Below are positions 10,746 through 21,500 of a stretch of 64,000 nt of DNA, piece after piece; position 1 is the stretch's first letter; every line of letters begins with the position of its first letter. Location of the stretch: NCBI RefSeq assembly GCF_019649055.1, contig NW_026570257.1:682001-746000 (forward strand), read 5' to 3'. Under the pieces are notes generated by a model. That model did not search any database. It was given only the letters and a program-made list of their open reading frames with translations, and was not told where the DNA came from. This DNA is from Paramacrobiotus metropolitanus. Taxonomy: Eukaryota > Tardigrada > Eutardigrada > Parachela > Macrobiotidae. A program made the position numbers and the translations under genes.

Positions 10746-11843
10746 GTACACGAACAGCGGGTTAAGCAAATTGAGTTTTTCTCACTGGTGGGCTGATCAT
10801 GATATACCGTTTCTGTAAACATAAAAATTTTCTAGCAAAAAAAAGAAAACATTGATGGTTTTATTTGTACGGCTACAGTATTTACAATAATATTATTCTC
10901 TTACCGTTACAAACGGTAGATTTTGCCGCAGTCATAATTTTAAGCTCAAGCAAGCACATTTTAGGCAATTATATAAATATCTGCTGAAAATGATGAAATA
11001 AACTATACGCAGTAATTAGTAAATTATAATTACTGAGATTAGGAAAGGCAAAACTTGGGCAAGTATTACATACTGAACATTAGGATTGCTGTCGCACTCC
11101 TTAAAGAAACAGCTTGTTGCCTTCGAATAAATAGCTGACAGCTTTCCTATTAATTTTATCTTATTTTAGCAGTTTATTACTTTTATGTACTTGTTGTGTT
11201 TAAGATACAGTACGGACATTTAATCTCAATGACATTTAACCACCTGTATATGCTCAGTCGGTAAGCAAACTCTTAACTCAACTGCTACAGTGACAATCCG
11301 AGGATGGAATAGATGAGAGCGGAAACGCGAAGATCACGAATCCCTATGATGAACCATTCAGGAACTCGTGTTCTACTTTTACTTCCGGTCGTAGGTAGTG
11401 CGAGGGTCAAATATAAGACTAACCAATTGTGGCACGAGACTACCATGCAGATTACGTTATGTATATCCGAAAGGTGACTACGAACGCCAATGCGAAAGTG
11501 CTGCCTCTTATTAACACACAACGCTTTCCACAAGGAAATTAGACGTTAGAAAGTCGGAAATCGTAAGTCTAATTTCTGAGCTGCTGACATCAATGATCGT
11601 TGGAACTTACGTAGACTTCAGGTTTCAGCATCAGATATTCCGCGAGGTACAAGTAATGACGAATCACAGACAGAAACGAGTAGATAACATCCGGTGTGTT
11701 GCAGGTGAAGGCATACAGGAGTTCAGATGTGAGCTATCCAGTAATTCCAACGTGTAAGTACGGATCCGATGTGTACAATTGTACTCTTTCCACACGTCAT
11801 TCTCATACTTTTTTTCTTCTTATTTACTCGTACAGTACGAAAG

Positions 11844-11970
11844 TATTTGTGCTGTATTCACTTACGGTTCCCATTGAGCCGGTGCGGCCGGTATCGGCTA
11901 TTTGTGCTGTATTCACTTACGGTTCCCATTGAGCCGGTGCGGCCGGTATCGGCTAAACTACGATAGAGCG
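11844..11970 (+). pseudogene. Tandem-duplicated fragment of the PTPDC1 first exon
   Basis: A 55-bp unit is present twice, at 11844-11898 and 11899-11953, and continues a few bases into a partial third. Its core (GGTTCCCATTGAGCCGGTGC, then GGCCGGTATCGGCTAAACT) closely matches the start of the PTPDC1-like first exon at 18590-18630, which encodes VPVEPVRPVSPKL. It is a truncated stray copy and no further phosphatase exon follows. The nearby plus-strand frames here just reflect this duplication. Confidence 0.65.
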
Positions 11971-12290
11971 GCAATGCCTTAATCCATGCGTCTAATTTTA
12001 CATGCCCAGACACAACGAAATGTACGTGCTTTGCAATATTAATAATTCACTGCAGATGGTTTGCCGAACCACTTTACAAGCTCAGTCCCAAATTACGCTT
12101 GTGTGAAAGGTCATAACTGCCATGAAGCGTACTCGAACGAATGTTGCCCACATTTTATTAATGTGCATACTAACCTTTGGATAAATTGACATTTCGTTGG
12201 AAACCTGAATTTTGAGGATTTGTTGTTAACGTCGTTGCAGAGCTACTTTGTCAGAGAAGTAACTTGCCACGGAAGACTTAGGGAAAAAAC
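11971..12290 (+). pseudogene. Truncated 3' end of a fourth secreted-protein copy
   Basis: The sequence begins at a match to the last codons (..TTAATCCATGCGTCTAATTTT) and continues through the 3' flank, including GTGTGAAAGGTCATAACTGCCATGAAGCG. It is closest to the flank of copy 1 (6590-6870). Exons 1 and 2 and the promoter are missing; the upstream neighbour is the stray PTPDC1 fragment, so the junction near 11970 is a rearrangement breakpoint. Confidence 0.7.
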
Positions 12291-12427
12291 CGCTTTTTTT
12301 CGGCATCTCCAGGTTTGTACTCGCTTCATATTAGTCGCAAAAACAAAAATTCAAAATTGAAATGCTTCTGAAAGTGAGCATTTTATTGTAAAATCGCAGC
12401 TATGATTGTGGTTAATCATATAAAAAA

Positions 12428-12556
12428 CTGGTAATCGAAGGGCTTATCAACAACAACGAAGGGAATAACGAAAGGTCTTATCAACAACGAAGGTCAACAA
12501 CGAAGGTTTTATCAACAACAACGGTCTTATCGAAGGTCTTATCAATTCAACAACAT
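12428..12556. repeat. Degenerate short tandem repeat
   Basis: Imperfect repeats of a CTTATCAACAACAACGAAGG-like unit, about 10-22 bp each, with variable length. Simple minisatellite character; no coding or CRISPR-like regularity. The remainder of 12557-13200 holds no supported gene. Confidence 0.7.
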
Positions 12557-13205
12557 TAGCATCATCCTCGCTTAGCAGAATTCCGAAGTCTCAACATATC
12601 TCTATAACACCCCTTATATTGTGGAAGTATATAATACAATACATGCTGGTAATGCACACAATTATTTTAAGCAGATGGATATTACGTGTACATACATGTA
12701 CTCGTATTAACTTATAACAATCTGCACACATTTTAGAATTATTTGTACAACATTGCACCTTTTTTATCGTGACGGCATGTAAACCGCTTTACTATTTTTA
12801 TCTATCGCTAAACCTTGAAATCAGAAATATTATAATGGTTGCATATTAACCGCACGTCTGCAAGTCCAAAGAAAACAAAAACTATCGAACATACAAAGGT
12901 GCTCGAAATTCATGTCTGTTAATTCTGTCATGCCAGGAAGCGATAGTCAATACGTAGTGCCATTTTACGAGAGCATTTGCAGTTAGCTACATAATAACCG
13001 GTAATAATAGAGCAGTTTAAAAACCGCCACAACAAAAAACAGTTGCAGTAATTCGCGATGGCCATCATGCAACTGTTTTTCCGCGCAGGCAGAACAGGGT
13101 GACGCTGATTTTTTACAAATCTTATTGAAACCGGCATTCTCTAAAAATGACTCGAAAAGATAATTCTTTGTTTTCCCATCTGCAAGTTAGCCCTTCGTTT
13201 TCCCA

Positions 13206-13254
13206 TTTTTGATTTTTTGGGCCGAAGTTACTTTTCGGCCCAAAAAATCAAAAA
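13206..13254. repeat. Perfect 21-bp stem hairpin
   Basis: Left arm 13206-13226 and right arm 13234-13254 are exact reverse complements (the arms contain GATTTTTTGGGCCGAA) with a 7-nt loop. It lies about 170 bp before the duplicated promoter unit of copy 3 and is not seen before copies 1 or 2. Confidence 0.8.
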
Positions 13255-13371
13255 TCAGCAGAAACAAATTTTTAAAATTAAAAGAAGGCAAATCACGCAG
13301 CCGCAACGGGCAGACCCAACTGCGCCATGGATGAAAGCCCCTGAAATTCCTTTGCGTAAATGTTTAGCTCT

Positions 13372-13801
13372 GAGATCTTTGTAAAATTCTACGTAATCAG
13401 ATCACGAAAAGTTTTTGCAGCAATTCCGGGGTAGCCTAAAGGAAATTACCCATGCGCATGCCGTCGCTATACGAGTAGTGCTAAATCTACTCAAACTGCC
13501 TCCCAGGCAATGAAAATTGTGGGAGTACGTTATATTATTTACTAATAACCAGAAGTTACATAATTATACATACGTTTCCAGGCACCAGCAGAAAGTCGAT
13601 GCTACCGGATTACGGCAATTAAAATTATTTACGCTATACCCCAGGCGAAAAATATGGCGGTCCAAAATCGGATGCGATATAAAGTTCGATCTTTTCATTT
13701 TCTTTCCCGTTTCCGAAGTCTTTTCACTATCGGTCCAGTTAGCTGTCAGAAGTTTGCTGTCAGGTAAACCATACTGTAGCGCTCGGGCATTATTAGTTGA
13801 A
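13372..13801 (+). promoter_or_regulatory. TATA promoter of secreted-protein gene copy 3
   Basis: A TATAAA box at 13678-13683 lies about 120 bp before the ATG, preceded by GGTCCAAAATCGGATGCG, a CTATACCCCAGGC block and CTACTCAAACTGCCTCCCAG. It is homologous to the copy 2 promoter over its whole length. Confidence 0.6.
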
Positions 13802-14772
13802 ATGGACAGCAAAATTTTGATTGCTCTCCTGGGATGTCTGTGTGTGGCTTATGCAGCGAAAGCCGATCCAAAGCCGGTCGACAAAGCGACGGAGAAAATG
13901 GCCAAGGTAATCAGCCTGCAAGCTGGTCCTGTGGTCCATATCGGTATAAATACGTAATATTATAGACATAGTGAAAAGATACATATATACGCATACTGCT
14001 GCAGACATATTTATATGGATTTATTTAACGTATATGTGGACCGTAACAGTAGACGTAATGAGTGGCAATAATTCATTGCGCAAACTTCGCGCTAAATACC
14101 TTAACCGGCTTAACGCTACGGGTAGATATTACGGACAAGCTGGTACGTATCGGTATCGGTATACTAACCATAAGTAGGTATGCCTTGAATTGCTTTCCGT
14201 GGGCTGTGGTGTGCACTCTTTAAAGAATGCTTTATTCTGTCGCTTCTCCGTAATTTTGCGTTAGTCATATAAATTGTCTATCATGTATATTATTGTTTTC
14301 AGGATGCATTTATGGCCCTGGATAAAAAGGGAATGCCGCGACAGGCGAAATGCGGCATGAGCTTTCAGAAAGTGATTTATAAAACTTATCAGAAGGAAGA
14401 AACCCGTGGAGGAACCAAGTATTATTTTGAAGTAAGCAAAGTAAAAGTAGCGCTGGTATAGCTTTGCGTATTCGACGCCACCGCGCTGCGTGTCACGCAC
14501 CGCTTAGCGTTTACCTTGTTCTGAATTATAGAATAAAGTATCTGTATAAAGTAAAATGAGCCTGCGACGGCTAAGGAGAAATTTCCCAAAAAGTGTCCAC
14601 ACTTGGCTGAATAACCCTCTGTATGCTGAAACTTGCTATACAGGTTGACCTGCAATTTCGTGGTCCTGCTGCCGGTTCAAAAGGTCCTGATTTTGTGAGG
14701 AATAAGAAGATGGTTGTTACTGTCCCCAAAGGAAACGGCAACCCTACTGTGGACGTTAGTCCCTGCGAATAA
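13802..14772 (+). CDS. Small secreted cystatin-like protein, copy 3 (120 aa)
   Basis: Exons 13802..13906, 14303..14431 and 14644..14772, phase 0, encode 120 aa. The domain order matches copies 1 and 2: signal peptide to about residue 19, KPVDKATEKMAK, the KCGMSFQKV cysteine motif, TYQKEETRGGTKYYFEVDLQ and a VDVSPCE end. Intron 1 is 396 bp instead of 134-166 bp because extra sequence sits at about 13950-14180. The ATG follows directly on the shared promoter and leader. The cystatin-like assignment rests only on the QxxETxxGTKYYF pattern. Extracellular, inferred from the signal peptide. Confidence 0.87.
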
Positions 14773-16139
14773 TTGTTATTTGCGCAGATACTCTGTATGT
14801 ACATACATATGCAAGGGAAGAAATGGACGTCCTTCCCCGTAGACACTAGATATTGTTTCTAGCCACTTTACAGGTTGGATGCTAGAACACTTTTATGTGA
14901 AAGGTCACAATGCAGTGGTGCACTGTGCAACAAAATAATATCATCCCCCGTACATATATTAATATTGTTATTGTACTGTTGTTGTACAATTCTAGCTTTG
15001 AATGACTGAACATTTTGCTGGAAGATGAATTTATGGCACTGCTGGTTACTGGTAATACTCAAGTGTGTTGTCAAGTAAACAACGCACAAAATCGCTTCGC
15101 TAAGAGAAACCTTCAAAAGAGGTGAAACTGATAAAATTCGTTTGACTTCGCACTCATACCACCCGACTGTTGGTAACGCCGTACATTTGTAACGGCGGCT
15201 CGCAATAGCATCGGCAATTAATGAAAATCCAAAAATTAGTGGGAATACAATATTGCCTCTCAGTAGCAAAGCGCTGTCTAACTTTTGGGCGTTAGGTTGT
15301 TGCAATACCGAATTCTACAGCCTTGCGAGCCGTCATTCAAAATGAACTGTTCGACGTAACCAAACCAGCATATCACAATTCAGCAGAATACTACAGTATT
15401 ATTAAAATAATCACTGATACGATGATAATTCTTTCTGGTCGAGAGTACTGACAGCAATACGACAGCCTCGGCTGCAGTAGCTCCACTTATGTCGCAATAG
15501 AAATGACCTTTTACAAGGTGCTGGCGCAGCGTCGGTGTCGGCTCGGGACAAATCAAAACGAACTGGTGCTAATAAAGAGTTGCATGCGCCACGGTTAATT
15601 TATATAGGTAATTATTTACGTACGAACGTAAAAGCCGTTGCGCACTTTTTTGTGCGATTATTAAAATATCTGCTGCGCTTATTTGTACTCAGTCAACACA
15701 TTTTCGTTCTCCTGGTGTTGTTGCTCGTTAAGTATAAAACTGTATACTAGTGGTGGGTGTGAACCACAATCAATGGACGAGCGCGAGCGCCTGTACCACT
15801 TGAAAATGATACTGGATTTGTTGAACTGGAAAAAGGCTTCGTACGCTTTGCGTGGCGTCAGACAAATTTTATGCTCTTGAGGCTTAATTGCAGCATGTGG
15901 ATTACAGCATTGCAGACGTCCACTGTTCCACGTTCCGATGGTTTTAATGCTTTTAACTGTGTTAAAATGTTTTTCGTATGTGATGTGGAAATTACTGGCT
16001 AATAACTAAACTATTGCAGCATCTCGCTGCGCTCGATGCAAAATCTTTTCTGGTACCGAATGCGAAGTACCGTTTGTTGAACTTTGTTCCATGAATTTTT
16101 AACTAATTTGCTTTGTCAAAAAAGCGATAAGTAGCGCTT
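14773..16139. other. Duplicated 3' flank of copy 3, then gene-free spacer
   Basis: 14773 to about 15350 is homologous to the 3' flanks of copies 1 and 2. Beyond that are short frames without recognisable domains (15535-15750, hydrophobic C-terminal half; and a 35-codon frame from 15773 starting MDERERLYHLKMILDLL). I see no splice pattern that makes them a gene. Confidence 0.45.
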
Positions 16140-16745
16140 CGGTCAAAACGGGAAGTCGGTGTCTGGCTCAACGCGTTACCATCCGCTCACATTGGCAATC
16201 TCCTCGACGATGACATACTAAAAATCTCATGATCAGTAGACCTCCGGCTCGGCGCCAAGGTCTGTTAAATCGCACATTTGCACGAAATGCGACGGGATGA
16301 GCGTCAGAGTCTTTCGTGTCCTTTCTCTGCCGGCAGACATTCACGGCATGGTGGACTTAACAGTATAGTATGTCGCGCTGTTGTATCGGCCGGAATGCCA
16401 TCAAGACTTGAACCTCGTGGCACGCCCCACATCAGTGAACGACGTCCGGAGAATGCACGACTTTCGTGTGGCAAAGAGGTATATTTCTGGCCGGGATGTC
16501 ACTTGTATGGATACCGTCGCCGCTTCCCAAATTAAGACCACATCGGTTGACGCAGGATCACCCGCTGTGCAGGCAGAAGAGAAAAACTTCTAGACTTTTA
16601 CGGCCGTTACATTTTCGCACCTATCGCTTTCGAGACAGTGGGGCCGTGGAGTCCATCGGACACTGCCACCATCAAAGAACTGGGAAAGAGAGTACGGGGC
16701 CATTCAGGAGAAGGCCGCTCACATGTATGGTTCCGAATAATGAAA
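16140..16745 (+). mobile_element. Decayed retrotransposon reverse-transcriptase C-terminal region
   Basis: Reading 16161 onward gives WLNALPSAHIGNLLDDDIL, an in-frame TGA, VDLRLGAKVC, a TAA, then LSCPFSAGRHSRHGGLN and RAVVSAGMPSRLEP. After a frameshift comes GRDVTCMDTVAASQI with AGSPAVQAEEKN, then a shift back to FAPIAFETVGPWSPS with IKELGKRVRGHSGEGR. This series of blocks is the conserved C-terminal region common to many invertebrate RT-encoding retroelements, which I know from their usual order rather than from a search. Two in-frame stops and two frameshifts show it is dead. No RT core, UTR or poly(A) tail was identified. Confidence 0.75.
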
Positions 16746-17189
16746 ACGATTACAAGTACCGGAAGCCTTGTTGCAGACACGGTTACCTTGAAAACTGAAA
16801 TGTGACAAAGATTAATTACACTGTCATTTACACATAGAATTCAGTACATTGCTGAATATCCTTTGCATGCCCTTATAAGGGAATGGAAATGCCCTACTAT
16901 GGCGTGAGAGGTTTCAACGGAAGATCGAGGGGATTAGTCGGCAAATAGGATATACGTTTTGGTGGACTACTTGCTTGTTCCGCCACGGATTGTGTGCGCA
17001 CAAGATAAACTTTGGAGGTAGTTAAAATCACAAGCATTATAGTAATATAGTATACTAGTTTCAGCAGTGTGGCTTTGTTTTATGGACGCATAACAATAAG
17101 CCAATCAGTTCGCAGGTGTAAGAACCGCATTTGTTATTGAATTGCTGGATATGTAAATTACCTATAGCTAAAATGCTTTGTCAAAATAA

Positions 17190-17500
17190 TATATGCGTTG
17201 CCGGACTGTATTATTAGGTAAAGGAAATTAAGGATTTGTTTTTCCACTAACTGTAAGAGAAATGTGAAAATTTTGAATGAAGTAGACCTCACAACGTTAT
17301 TTATAGACTTCACAGTCGCACCATGACGAGTTTTAACACGCCGGTTTCGCAGTGACATCGGCAGTTAGCGATGATACCAAGATCAGTGATTACTGATTAG
17401 TGGAAGTACAACAATCTCTCTCAACAGCAAGTGCTTTTAATTTTGGTCGTTAGATTGATGCACTACTGGACTGCACAATCTTCGGCTGTCAATCTGAATA
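17190..17500 (+). pseudogene. Decayed 3' flank of a further secreted-protein copy
   Basis: About 17285-17480 matches the 3' flanks of copies 1-3: ATAGACTTCACAGTCGCACCATGACG, GACATCGGCAGTTAGCGATGA, a GTGATTAGTGG-like block and a TTTTGGTCGTTAGATTGATGCACTAC block. No coding exon of the family remains. It marks the right-hand limit of the duplicated family. I see no gene between here and 18048. Confidence 0.6.
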
Positions 17501-18048
17501 TACCGCACGAAATTAACCACTCAAGTGTAATAACATAATCATTGGCATCTTAGAATCTTAACCGAATCGTCGCTGATACTATTAAAAGCCAGAATAAGAT
17601 ATTAACAGAACTGTAAATGATTAACTGAGTTCATAGAATTAGGAAACACTTACAGAAGTATCTATGTTGCATATACGGTGGAACACATTTACAGTGCATG
17701 TTAATAAGTTTGATCAGGCGCATCCGCTGACCGACCGGCCAATTTCACCTTATTTTTGTCATGCACTGTAGATCGCTGTCACATACTTTTTAGCAAAAGA
17801 AGATTTTCTTCAACAGCTGCTGACATTCATAATACAGTAATTTTTTATTTACTTACTCGTACGTTGTCTTTATGCCGTTGTCGGCAGTCAGATGGTTGTA
17901 TGTATATAGTAATATACAGATACGTTACTCCATCACTTCCGGTACCGGTAGGAAGAACTGTGCATCCCACAGTACTTGTGCAGGCCGACCGGTACAGTAC
18001 AGAAAATAATTTAATAATATGACAATATGTAGAGTGTAGCGTACAAGT

Positions 18049-18302
18049 CTATAGCGCCACTGCAAAGTCGACAACAGGCAGGTCGACGCGATACTGAAAA
18101 CAGATCGAAGATCATCACACTCTCCAGACGCTCCAGCCTTCGCCGGGGTTGGAGCAGGGCCTAATTGGCTATCACGCACCTTGACTGATGGAAGCATAAT
18201 CCGATACAAATCCATAATGTAATAACACGCCATGCACGCCGGATCCGCGGGAGTTACCAACGCGCGCTTAACACAGCGCACACCGTCCGGGATTTCTGTC
18301 AT
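18049..18302 (-). CDS. Candidate small protein divergent from PTPDC1
   Basis: The ATG at 18302 opens a 125-codon frame down to 17925. A spliced alternative is exon 18302..18180 (donor GTGCGT) joined in phase 0 to 18093..18049 (acceptor TTTTCAG), giving 55 aa that end LPVVDFAVAL. The first 41 residues are common to both models (MTEIPDGVRCVKRALVTPAD.., with three cysteines). No family recognised. It lies 253 bp from the PTPDC1 start, head to head, so a shared promoter is possible. Short and unsupported by homology. Confidence 0.3.
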
Positions 18303-18555
18303 TTCACTTTGTATCGCGCTGCCGGAAAGTAAAATGTAAAAACTGTTCCTGCCAGGTTAACATTGTTATTACTGTGCTGCGCGCTGGATGCTGGGTTGTT
18401 CTAATATGCGTCATTATGAGGACAGATTGACAGGCAACTTTGTCAAAAGTGCGTCAGCATAAACTCTTTCATGAACAGCTGTAAATTATAAAGATAATTT
18501 TTATCGGTGTTGTGCGATATTGAACAGCCATCGGTAATATCGTATAAAATTTATT

Positions 18556-21500
18556 ATGGCGGAAAAAATCTGCGAGAATGTACTGACAGTTCCCGTTGAG
18601 CCGGTGCGACCGGTATCGCCTAAACTGGACCATCGTCCACGGTATAACAAACTATCGGAAGTGGTGCGACGGGTCGCGCCGGAGAATTCGCAGTGCTCGT
18701 TGTTCTGTGGAGGACGAAAGTGTAAATACGAAAATGAAGCATACTGGGCGATGGATCATCAAGCCATCAAGGGAATCTATTCGCACTGGATTAACGATAA
18801 GATTCTGGCCATGGCACGGCCCTCGACGTACGCCATTGAAAAGCACGGGATTATTGAGCAATTCAATAGGTAAGAAATACATAATATTGTTATAAGAAGC
18901 TCATAACCGTTTTGTTGGCAAGCCGTAATACTGAAATAATATTGATATATCTAACAGTACAGGATAAAGTCGTTTGTTAGCAGCAATACTACCCGATTAG
19001 TGCCACTATGTAGTCATACAAACCGTTTTCATTAGCATAATCGATCGTAACTGGATGTAGTATTGCTATAAACTGATGCACAGTAATGATGAATACTCTT
19101 ATTTCCATTATAAAATAATAAAACGAGTAACAGTAAAGATCGTGTATGTCGTTTTCACATGGCAGCTTCCACACTTTCACTGTGACTTTTATGGCTACAT
19201 GTAACAGCGTAGCTGAACACAGGTGTTCGTACTATCGCATATCATACGTTTATTACGTCCTCGGCAGTCATACGTTTATTACGTCCTCGGCAGATTACGA
19301 AAGATATATGATGATTTATCAGAGAAAAACGAGATTTACATTTATATATCGAATTTATTACTACTTTTTATTCAGACTGGCGATACGATACAGTCACAAG
19401 TTTCCTGTAAAAGTGAAAGATTTGTACTAAATTTATTAATTTGGATGACACCTGCCTTCGTATATAGTTCGTGGTGATGTGTAAGTTCAAGGATATTGTT
19501 TTTTTTTAACAAATTATATGTGCGTTTTGCTGTAATCTGTTCAGTTTTCTATTGTTCGGTCATGTACAGAGTACGTTTGAATTTAAACTGAAGAGGTAAA
19601 AATTTTCTCGGTATAATGTACTGCTTTTCACTGGATAACCAGGGAAAAAAAAGAGTATCGTTCAATACATCAGACAGTTCAAATCTGCTGCATGGCAGGA
19701 TTTTACTGCCCGACGAAATGCTGTCCTTTTATGTATATCTATTTACGTTCGGAGTCGGATTTTTTGCCCTGTCGAACAGATATAATATGTAAGAAGCCTT
19801 TCGCACAAGTTGTACAAACGGGAAACATAAATTGTCAGTGCGGAATTGAGGAAGCCGTGAGCGCCGGTATAGATCGGCACATTTCCGGCTTCTGGAGAAA
19901 TTCATAAAACCGACAGTAATCGGGTTACACCTGAGTAACTGTTCGTAATCTAAGGTGCAGCTCCCATTTCCGGTAGCAGGAAAAAGCCTAGATGGTGGAT
20001 TTTTTAAGGTCACTGTACAATATGACTTTTTATCTTTCACAGAAAGATCTGGACAGAAGGACACATTTTATAATCTGACGCACGCAGATGTACAAAAATA
20101 CACAAAGTAGAAAAACGATATACAATGTGAAAGCAGTGCTGTACGCTATGCTGGTTACTTTGCTGAAATTCAAACAAATCGAAACTCGCAAAATATATGT
20201 AATCCCGATCAGTGTATTTTCCACGAAATATTGTTGAAAAATTTATTATTTCGATGCCATTTAATCGTTGTTACTGCGGAAGTGTAAACGACTTTCAAGA
20301 TAACACATTATTTGACAACAAAACAATACAACAGAGTTTTCCGTCAACGGTTCGGTACTAAAATTCAGCGAGGAAACGCAGCATCAGTAAGGGGAATAAC
20401 AGCACCGGTGGCGAATTTAGACGAAATGTTTTCTGTTATTCGCTCGTCTCTGGTTTTGGATATTGCTTTGTAACTTGCTGTCATTCCGGTGTCTGACGAT
20501 TCAGAGAAATTCCGAAAAATGTGTTACTGGATGCAATAGGAATACAATTTTGACAAAAGATAAATAAAAAAATACTTTTGGCAAAAGAATATGAGTTCTT
20601 TGAAACTGTGTCGTTTTCCCGTGGCGAAATTGTCGTGTTTTTTTTCCATGGCGAAATTTTGTAGAGAGATAACTGCTGTATCGATTTTTATGAATACTTT
20701 TCATAATGTGAGCATTTTGCAGGCAGTTACTTATTTTAGCGTTCTCTTCGAGGTTTTATTAGAACATCACTTTTATTAGGTATAGTGTGTCGGCTTTCTA
20801 CGTTTCTTTCCTGTTGCTGATTGCGTATACCCTAATCTCTGTCCCATGGGAGCCATATGTCATGTCGCTGCATTGAGAATCGCTGATCGTTTATCAGCGT
20901 CCAGTCCGTCGAGAAAGCTCTAGAAATGTATCCTACTCTCGGCATCCCCAGGTTTATCTCGCTATACTAGCTTCTACAGGTTGCTACAAAAAGGACAAAA
21001 TCGGGAAAGTGGGAATTATTTTTATATATCTCAAGTAAAATAGGTTTCGAAAATAGAAGCAACATCGCTTTACAGATATCATACGAGAGTTGTATTCGCA
21101 GTGACTACAATGGTGGCGTGTTTAATTTCAGACTGGGCATAAAAACTCTGCTCAATCTGCAGTGCCGGGGCGAACATCCGCACTGCGGACCGGATGTGGC
21201 GCTTGTCACGCCAAATCAAGATTTCTCCTACAATCCGCAAACCTTTATGGATGCTGGAGGTGGGTGGTAACGAGGATTCTGGTTATTATTGATTAACAAA
21301 TGACCTTTCCAACAATCATCCCAATGACAACTGCGTAAGATGATTAATATGGCTTTTATTTTGCTTTTGCAGTGTACTTCTACAATTATGGATGGTAAGC
21401 TGGGAAATGTTATCTGTGTCCTAATAATCGCGCAATACAATATGCATACATGTATACTGTTCACTACGTAAAATTTCAGTTACGTTGCTTTGTTAAATTT

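Noticed and set aside
12428-12556. CRISPR-like array of short repeats
   Set aside because: Units vary in length and spacing, with no unique spacers, in a eukaryotic genome; it is a degenerate minisatellite.
5965-14772. Calling the secreted family true cystatins
   Set aside because: Only the Q..ET..GTKYYF stretch resembles the QxVxG core, and the other binding loops are not evident; kept as cystatin-like with caution.
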